From JBOIBN01 sp050739575 (lineage in GTDB: Bacteria; Pseudomonadota; Gammaproteobacteria; JAKDMP01), in assembly GCA_050739575.1 (NCBI GenBank), contig JBOIBN010000033.1, positions 1 through 26,747 of the forward strand: a stretch of DNA of 26,747 nt, in the 5' to 3' direction. Shown piece by piece: positions 23,128 through 26,747 of the stretch (the first letter of the stretch is position 1; each line of letters begins with the position of its first letter). The notes beneath the pieces were generated by a model. It had not been told where the DNA came from. It searched no databases and worked only from the letters and a program-made list of their open reading frames with translations. The position numbers and the translations under genes were made by a program.

Positions 23128-24639
23128 GTGAATCGAACGATATTGCTGATTTCAGCCGCGGCGATGTTGACCGGCGTTGCAGCGACGCCTGTATATGCCC
23201 AGGCGCCGGCCACCGGGCCTGTGGGCCATTGGACGCTGGACGATGCGAGCGGCTCCAGGTCGGCCGCGGATTCATCGGGCCACGACAACCCGGGCAAGTG
23301 CGGCCCGGTGATGGCGCTCGGATCGGGGATGAGCGAGACCGTCAATTGCCCCGATTTCGACGTGCCCGGCAAGATCGGCAGCGCGGCCGATTTCCCGAAC
23401 ATCGCCACTTTCCTGGTGGTCAACAACACCATTCCCGACAGCTTCACCATCTCCGCGTGGGTGCGGACCACGCAAGCGGGCGACGGCGACGTCACCCAGC
23501 CCGCCTACGCCGGCAACGCGATCATCTGGTCCGACATTAGCGGAACTGACGCCGACATGGTCCCGATGTCGCTCGAAGCCGGGCATCTGGCGTTCGGCAC
23601 CGGCGATTGCAACAGCGACAACTACGACACGCTCGTTTCCAGCATGCCGATCAACACCGGCAAATGGGTCTTCGTCGCGGTGACGCGCGACAAGACGACC
23701 GGTGAAAAGCAGCTCTACATCGACGGCAAACTGGACGGCCAACACGCCGACACCGGCACCTGCGCGCTGGATGCCAACAAGATCATCACCTTCGGCGGCA
23801 ATCCGCTCGACGACCGTTATTTCCAGGGCCAACTCGACGACATCCGCTTCTACGATCGCGTGCTGTCCGGCGACGAGATCGTGGCGCTCATGACGCCCGC
23901 GGCCGCGTCTGCAAAATCCGCCGCCGCCGCAGCGACGGCGATGCCGGCCACGGCGACTACAGCGGTCGCGCCCGCTCACGCGAGTGCACCATCGCCGATG
24001 AGTGCCCAGCCGCAAAGCGCAGAACAGGCGCCGCCGCCGGCGAGCGCCGTGCCGCTGCCGAATAGCTATTCGATCACCATCAAGCCGACTCCTCCCGACG
24101 ACATGAGCGTCGCCGTCTATCGCGACGGACCGCTCGAAGTGGTACAGATGAGTCGGCCGGTCAGCTCGACGCGACCCAAGGGCTGGACCTCAAATGTCTG
24201 GTACGACTTCCAGGCGCACCGGCAATACGCGACGGACTCCAACGCGCCGAATCAGTGCAGCGTCATCAAGTACACGTCCGCCATCGCGCCGCCGTTGCAG
24301 GATCCCGTCGTGATGTCGGCGCAAATGGGCGAGCAGATGCCGCCGGGCATCACGCCGGCCGGCAACGCGACCATCGGCAGCATGAATGTCGCGGTCTTGC
24401 AGACCACGACTCCCGACGGCACGATCAAGATCTGGAAGGACACGACGCACAATCTAATCATCAAGGCCACCGTGGCGCCGTCGGGCGGCGCACCGCCGCA
24501 GACGATCATTGATCTGACCGGCATCAGCTTCGCCAAGCCCGATCCGGCGCTGCTGACGCCGCCACAGAACTGCAAAATGATCGCCGGTGAATCCAACGCC
24601 AACGGCGGTCACGCCGAAGTCCCGATTCATCCGCATTGA
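23128..24639 (+). CDS. Exported LamG-domain protein with Ala/Pro linker
   Basis: 503 residues from GTG 23128 (GGGGGG four bases upstream). A signal peptide (1-24, cut at VYA|Q) is followed by a LamG/concanavalin-like jelly roll (about 28-256; VGHWTLDDASGSRSAADSSG, DSFTISAWVRTTQ, NTGKWVFVAVTRDKTTGEKQ, FQGQLDDIRFYDRVLSGDEI). Then comes a low-complexity Ala/Pro/Ser linker (257-312) and a C-terminal domain (about 313-490) that I do not recognise. The last part has paired Cys residues (NQCSVIK and PQNCKM) and beta-rich sequence. LamG domains usually bind glycans or proteins outside the cell. It stands alone between a palindromic repeat and the AT-rich island. Ligand unknown. Confidence 0.85.
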   Translation: MNRTILLISAAAMLTGVAATPVYAQAPATGPVGHWTLDDASGSRSAADSSGHDNPGKCGPVMALGSGMSETVNCPDFDVPGKIGSAADFPNIATFLVVNNTIPDSFTISAWVRTTQAGDGDVTQPAYAGNAIIWSDISGTDADMVPMSLEAGHLAFGTGDCNSDNYDTLVSSMPINTGKWVFVAVTRDKTTGEKQLYIDGKLDGQHADTGTCALDANKIITFGGNPLDDRYFQGQLDDIRFYDRVLSGDEIVALMTPAAASAKSAAAAATAMPATATTAVAPAHASAPSPMSAQPQSAEQAPPPASAVPLPNSYSITIKPTPPDDMSVAVYRDGPLEVVQMSRPVSSTRPKGWTSNVWYDFQAHRQYATDSNAPNQCSVIKYTSAIAPPLQDPVVMSAQMGEQMPPGITPAGNATIGSMNVAVLQTTTPDGTIKIWKDTTHNLIIKATVAPSGGAPPQTIIDLTGISFAKPDPALLTPPQNCKMIAGESNANGGHAEVPIHPH

Positions 24640-24653
24640 GCGGAAAATACAGA

Positions 24654-24690
24654 GCAGCCAGAACCGATTCCAAGGCTGCGCTGAATTTTT
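24654..24690 (+). terminator. Possible rho-independent terminator after the LamG gene
   Basis: Stem GCAGCC/GGCTGC (24654-24659 and 24674-24679) with a 14-base loop, then gctgaattttt. The large loop and the gap before the T-run make it weak. Confidence 0.35.
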
Positions 24691-24706
24691 ATAAGAGGTG
24701 TCAGTT

Positions 24707-24817
24707 ATGAATGAAGACGATGACAAATATAACAACGCAGAGAATGCCGAACCGCCATACCTTATGTGGGTTGCGACCCTTGTATGCTTGCTATACGCTA
24801 TGTTTCACCGGATTTAA
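24707..24817 (+). CDS. 36-residue predicted membrane microprotein
   Basis: ATG 24707 to TAA 24815-24817, with GAGGTG six bases upstream of the start. The first 18 residues are acidic and polar (MNEDDDKYNNAENAEPPY); the rest form one hydrophobic helix (LMWVATLVCLLYAMF) ending HRI. The charge layout suggests a single-span inner-membrane protein. It is the first gene of the AT-rich island, 85 bases before the HEPN-like gene and on the same strand. No family recognised. The good ribosome site and amphipathic split speak for a real gene, but a chance frame of this length cannot be excluded. Confidence 0.5.
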   Translation: MNEDDDKYNNAENAEPPYLMWVATLVCLLYAMFHRI

Positions 24818-24902
24818 GGAGATAGTGTAGTTTGATGCCCGACCTCGGGGCTAGATTTCCAGAACGCAGCACCATAAATTTTCGATTCTACGGAGTTTAC
24901 TG

Positions 24903-26138
24903 ATGACGAGCAACGTCACGTCGATTGGCAAAAAACTAAAATCGAAGCAGTTTGCCGATAGTTATCCAAGAATTGAAAGAGACGATCCAACTCTGCATGA
25001 AGTTCCTTCCTCGGACCGCGAGACTTTGAAATACATTTCACCGCCACCCAAGGGATATTCCTACAGCACCGCGACATCAGCTCCCAGAGAAGGCTATGTT
25101 AAGGCTGAAGACATTGATCTGGGAGAAGTGCTCCCAAAATACAACCAACTGCTTATATATCGTATTTTTCGGTTGCTTTATGGCAAACCGGACATTCTTT
25201 CCGCCTACGCCTCCAAGTCTGCTAAAACGGTGCATCCGGTAGATTGGGGTTATGCCTTCGCCATTCAAGATGGGCTTGTTGGAGAACTCCGTAGCCGATA
25301 CATGTCCCGCGTGTATTTATCTTTCTGGCTTCCAGAAATACCTGCCTCGGCTATAGACCGAAAAATACCCGGTGAGGCAATGGCTAAGTGTTTCAGCGGC
25401 CTAATGGAGCTTGTCGACAAGAATCTCCATCTTTGGGACCATGAGGCAGCGATTAGAGGGTCAACGAACATAGCGCGTATTAATGTTCCAGCTGAAAAAT
25501 ACAAAGGTGGTGAACTATTGCTGGAGAAGGCCTCAGAATTTGACCGTCAGCCGCCAAGAAACATTATTGGCCCGACGGCTATTCCTCCCCTCGGATCAGT
25601 CGGCTATCTCTATTTGTCAGCATCTATTATGTTCTTTATATCGCTGGAGTCTTTTGTGAATCTTCTGTACCAACTCTTGTTAAAAGAAGATTTTAAGGGC
25701 GGCACCTATGGGCGGCTAACGGAACGTTCTGATCTGGATCTCAGGATTGTAGCCATGCATATCTTTTGTCGCGGATTTAAGGAGCAACCCGTCAAGCCTG
25801 GCTCAGAATTGTGGACACGAATGAACCATCTGAAAAATTTCAGAAATGATATTGTTCATGGCAACATTACAGAAGAACATAAGATATTCAGCTTCGAGGA
25901 AGATAGCCTTTTGTTCTTTTACTCCCCACCTTCAGACTTTCGAGGGGGCAAGTCGAAAGTCCCGCAAAATCTGACGAGATTCCAAGGTCGTATTAATGTC
26001 ACTACAGCCAACACTATAAGGGGAATCGTCGATGATGTCAGAGACGCAATCGTCACCGCGATGGATCGCGAGACGCAGGCATGGGCAAATTCGTGGATGT
26101 GGCAACCGTTTTTAAATTCTGAAGAGACGAGTCTGTAA
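24903..26138 (+). CDS. HEPN-like protein of unknown function (candidate defence/toxin component)
   Basis: 411 residues from ATG 24903 with GGAG seven bases upstream. No overall family recognised. The C-terminal half (about 235-325) has the pattern of a HEPN helical domain: a hydrophobic helix with SLESFVNLLYQLLL, a polar segment, then LKNFRNDIVHGN, giving R-x4-H (Arg314, His319), the HEPN RNase-type motif. The N-terminal 230 residues are mixed and unassigned (PPPKGYSYSTATSAPREGYV; DWGYAFAIQDGLVGELRSRY). The strong hydrophobic stretch 233-260 could instead be a membrane helix. GC is far below that of the core genes (35% in 25621-25680). The next gene begins three bases after the stop, so they form one operon. 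HEPN proteins often act as RNases in toxin-antitoxin or phage defence, but some are inactive; activity here is inferred. Confidence 0.7.
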   Translation: MTSNVTSIGKKLKSKQFADSYPRIERDDPTLHEVPSSDRETLKYISPPPKGYSYSTATSAPREGYVKAEDIDLGEVLPKYNQLLIYRIFRLLYGKPDILSAYASKSAKTVHPVDWGYAFAIQDGLVGELRSRYMSRVYLSFWLPEIPASAIDRKIPGEAMAKCFSGLMELVDKNLHLWDHEAAIRGSTNIARINVPAEKYKGGELLLEKASEFDRQPPRNIIGPTAIPPLGSVGYLYLSASIMFFISLESFVNLLYQLLLKEDFKGGTYGRLTERSDLDLRIVAMHIFCRGFKEQPVKPGSELWTRMNHLKNFRNDIVHGNITEEHKIFSFEEDSLLFFYSPPSDFRGGKSKVPQNLTRFQGRINVTTANTIRGIVDDVRDAIVTAMDRETQAWANSWMWQPFLNSEETSL

Positions 26139-26141
26139 TAA

Positions 26142-26657
26142 ATGGATATAATCCCGATTCTCCAAGGCATTAAGGGAAAGGTTCTTGATGCAGCTCATTT
26201 TGAAATGCTTAAACACGCTTATGAGCTACAGGAGGAGAACATTCGCCAATTGAAGAACAACAATGAGGCACTAAAGGAAAGCAATATTCTGATCCGAGAG
26301 AAGTTAGATAAATCGGAAGAGGATAAGGTGGCGCTAGAGCAGGCTTTAGCTGCCGCAAATGCAGAAAATGATAGATTGCGCCCGCGAGATGAGAACGAAG
26401 GCCAAGTTTCCGAGGTTGCCTGTGCTGTCCTTTTGCTATTTAAGGATGCTGATGCTACTAATCTTTACCAGGAACAAATAGTAAAAAATTTACAATATTC
26501 TCGAATCCAAGTAGAGAGCGCTATCGAAGAACTATGCAGTGTGAATCTTCTGGATTTCGCAGGAGTACATGGAAACTATGGAGTTAATTATTACTTAACA
26601 AAAGAAGGTAAGCATTGGATAGGTAATCCCCCCATTATTAGCGGCAGCCAGAAGTAG
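26142..26657 (+). CDS. Coiled-coil plus winged-helix protein, partner of the HEPN-like gene
   Basis: 171 residues. Residues about 25-80 are heptad-rich and charged (YELQEENIRQLKNNNEALKE; EEDKVALEQALAAANAENDR), predicting a coiled coil. Residues about 85-160 look like a winged helix: VACAVLLLFKDADA, then YQEQIVKNLQYSRIQVESAI, and a YGVNYYLTKEGKHWI wing. That suggests DNA binding or an adaptor role with oligomerisation through the coil. The ribosome site is weak and lies within the upstream gene, so translation is probably coupled. GC is 32% in 26461-26520. The stop is three bases from the stop of a converging transposase, so the final residues (about 159-171, WIGNPPIISGSQK) may come from the insertion sequence and the native C-terminus may be lost. 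Confidence 0.7.
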   Translation: MDIIPILQGIKGKVLDAAHFEMLKHAYELQEENIRQLKNNNEALKESNILIREKLDKSEEDKVALEQALAAANAENDRLRPRDENEGQVSEVACAVLLLFKDADATNLYQEQIVKNLQYSRIQVESAIEELCSVNLLDFAGVHGNYGVNYYLTKEGKHWIGNPPIISGSQK

Positions 26658-26747
26658 GGTTTAGGCCGCCATGGCCAACTTCTGCATGGGCGTCACCCCG
26701 CCGATGCCCATGTTGGGCCGCTCGTGATTATAGGTCCATAACCAACG
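26616..26747 (-). mobile_element. End of an IS3-family insertion sequence
   Basis: IS3 elements carry a short non-coding tail with a terminal inverted repeat (5'-TG, then a C-rich run) beyond OrfB. Here a TG at 26616 is followed by a C6 run (26628-26633) and then gaagtagggtttaggc up to the OrfB stop. The boundary at 26616 is a guess within about 26600-26660; the rest of the element is off the window. Confidence 0.55.
26661..26747 (-). CDS. IS3-family transposase OrfB, C-terminal end (partial)
   Basis: The last 28 codons and the TAA stop are visible; the rest lies beyond the right edge. The residues WLWTYNHERPNMGIGGVTPM, then QKLAMAA, are the standard end of IS3-family OrfB (rve integrase core, after the catalytic Glu). 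It converges on the winged-helix gene with only three bases between stop codons. GC here is high, unlike the island it adjoins. Confidence 0.92.
   Translation of the reverse strand, partial: RWLWTYNHERPNMGIGGVTPMQKLAMAA

Overview
The window is a GC-rich (about 65-67% in core genes by hand count) bacterial chromosome segment, most likely from a gammaproteobacterium. The basis is the gene order dapF-DUF484-xerC-hslV-hslU followed by DUF971-ubiE-ubiJ-ubiB, the ubiquinone genes, and GTAGGAGCGG-type REP elements that recall Xanthomonadales, Pseudomonas and relatives. The exact order within the class cannot be fixed from this sequence alone.

Layout from left to right. (1) 1-6263, minus strand: one very long open frame running off the left edge, coding an exported protein with a signal peptide, FG-GAP repeats, an SpvB-like domain, a second FG-GAP block, RHS/YD repeats and then PKD and fibronectin-like domains. 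It has its own near-consensus promoter. (2) 6479-8516, plus strand: nfeD, a slipin/SPFH gene and a NUDIX hydrolase gene. (3) 8611-12063, minus strand: DUF971-ubiE-ubiJ-ubiB. (4) 12064-13527: an insertion that splits what is usually one gene neighbourhood. It holds an AT-richer, frameshifted exported-protein gene on the opposite strand and a cluster of REP/palindromic repeats, the last of which supplies the stop codon of hslU. (5) 13528-17904, minus strand: dapF-DUF484-xerC-hslV-hslU, tightly packed and mostly overlapping, with a TATAAT box ahead of dapF. (6) 18077-20960: an orphan ParA-like ATPase, a REP doublet, a hotdog thioesterase, an unrecognised 181-residue protein and a YqgE/AlgH homologue that unusually carries a signal peptide. 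(7) 21262-22966: a compact plus-strand run (ABM monooxygenase, aldo/keto reductase, UBP-type zinc finger, ChaB) behind a perfect -10 box and a dyad; it looks like a small stress or detoxification operon. (8) 23128-24639: an exported LamG-domain protein. (9) 24640-26747: a clearly AT-richer island (32-35% GC in two hand-counted 60-base stretches) with a 36-residue membrane microprotein, a 411-residue protein with a HEPN-like R-x4-H motif, a coiled-coil/winged-helix partner gene 3 bases downstream, and the end of an IS3-family element on the opposite strand.

The best candidate for an undescribed system is the AT-rich pair at 24903-26657: a HEPN-like protein plus a coiled-coil/wHTH protein, possibly with the upstream microprotein, in foreign-looking DNA against an insertion sequence that may have replaced the last residues of the second gene. 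The second candidate is the large SpvB/FG-GAP/RHS protein with PKD and fibronectin-like modules after the RHS tract, whose C-terminal (possibly toxin) end lies outside the window. No rRNA, tRNA or CRISPR array was seen.
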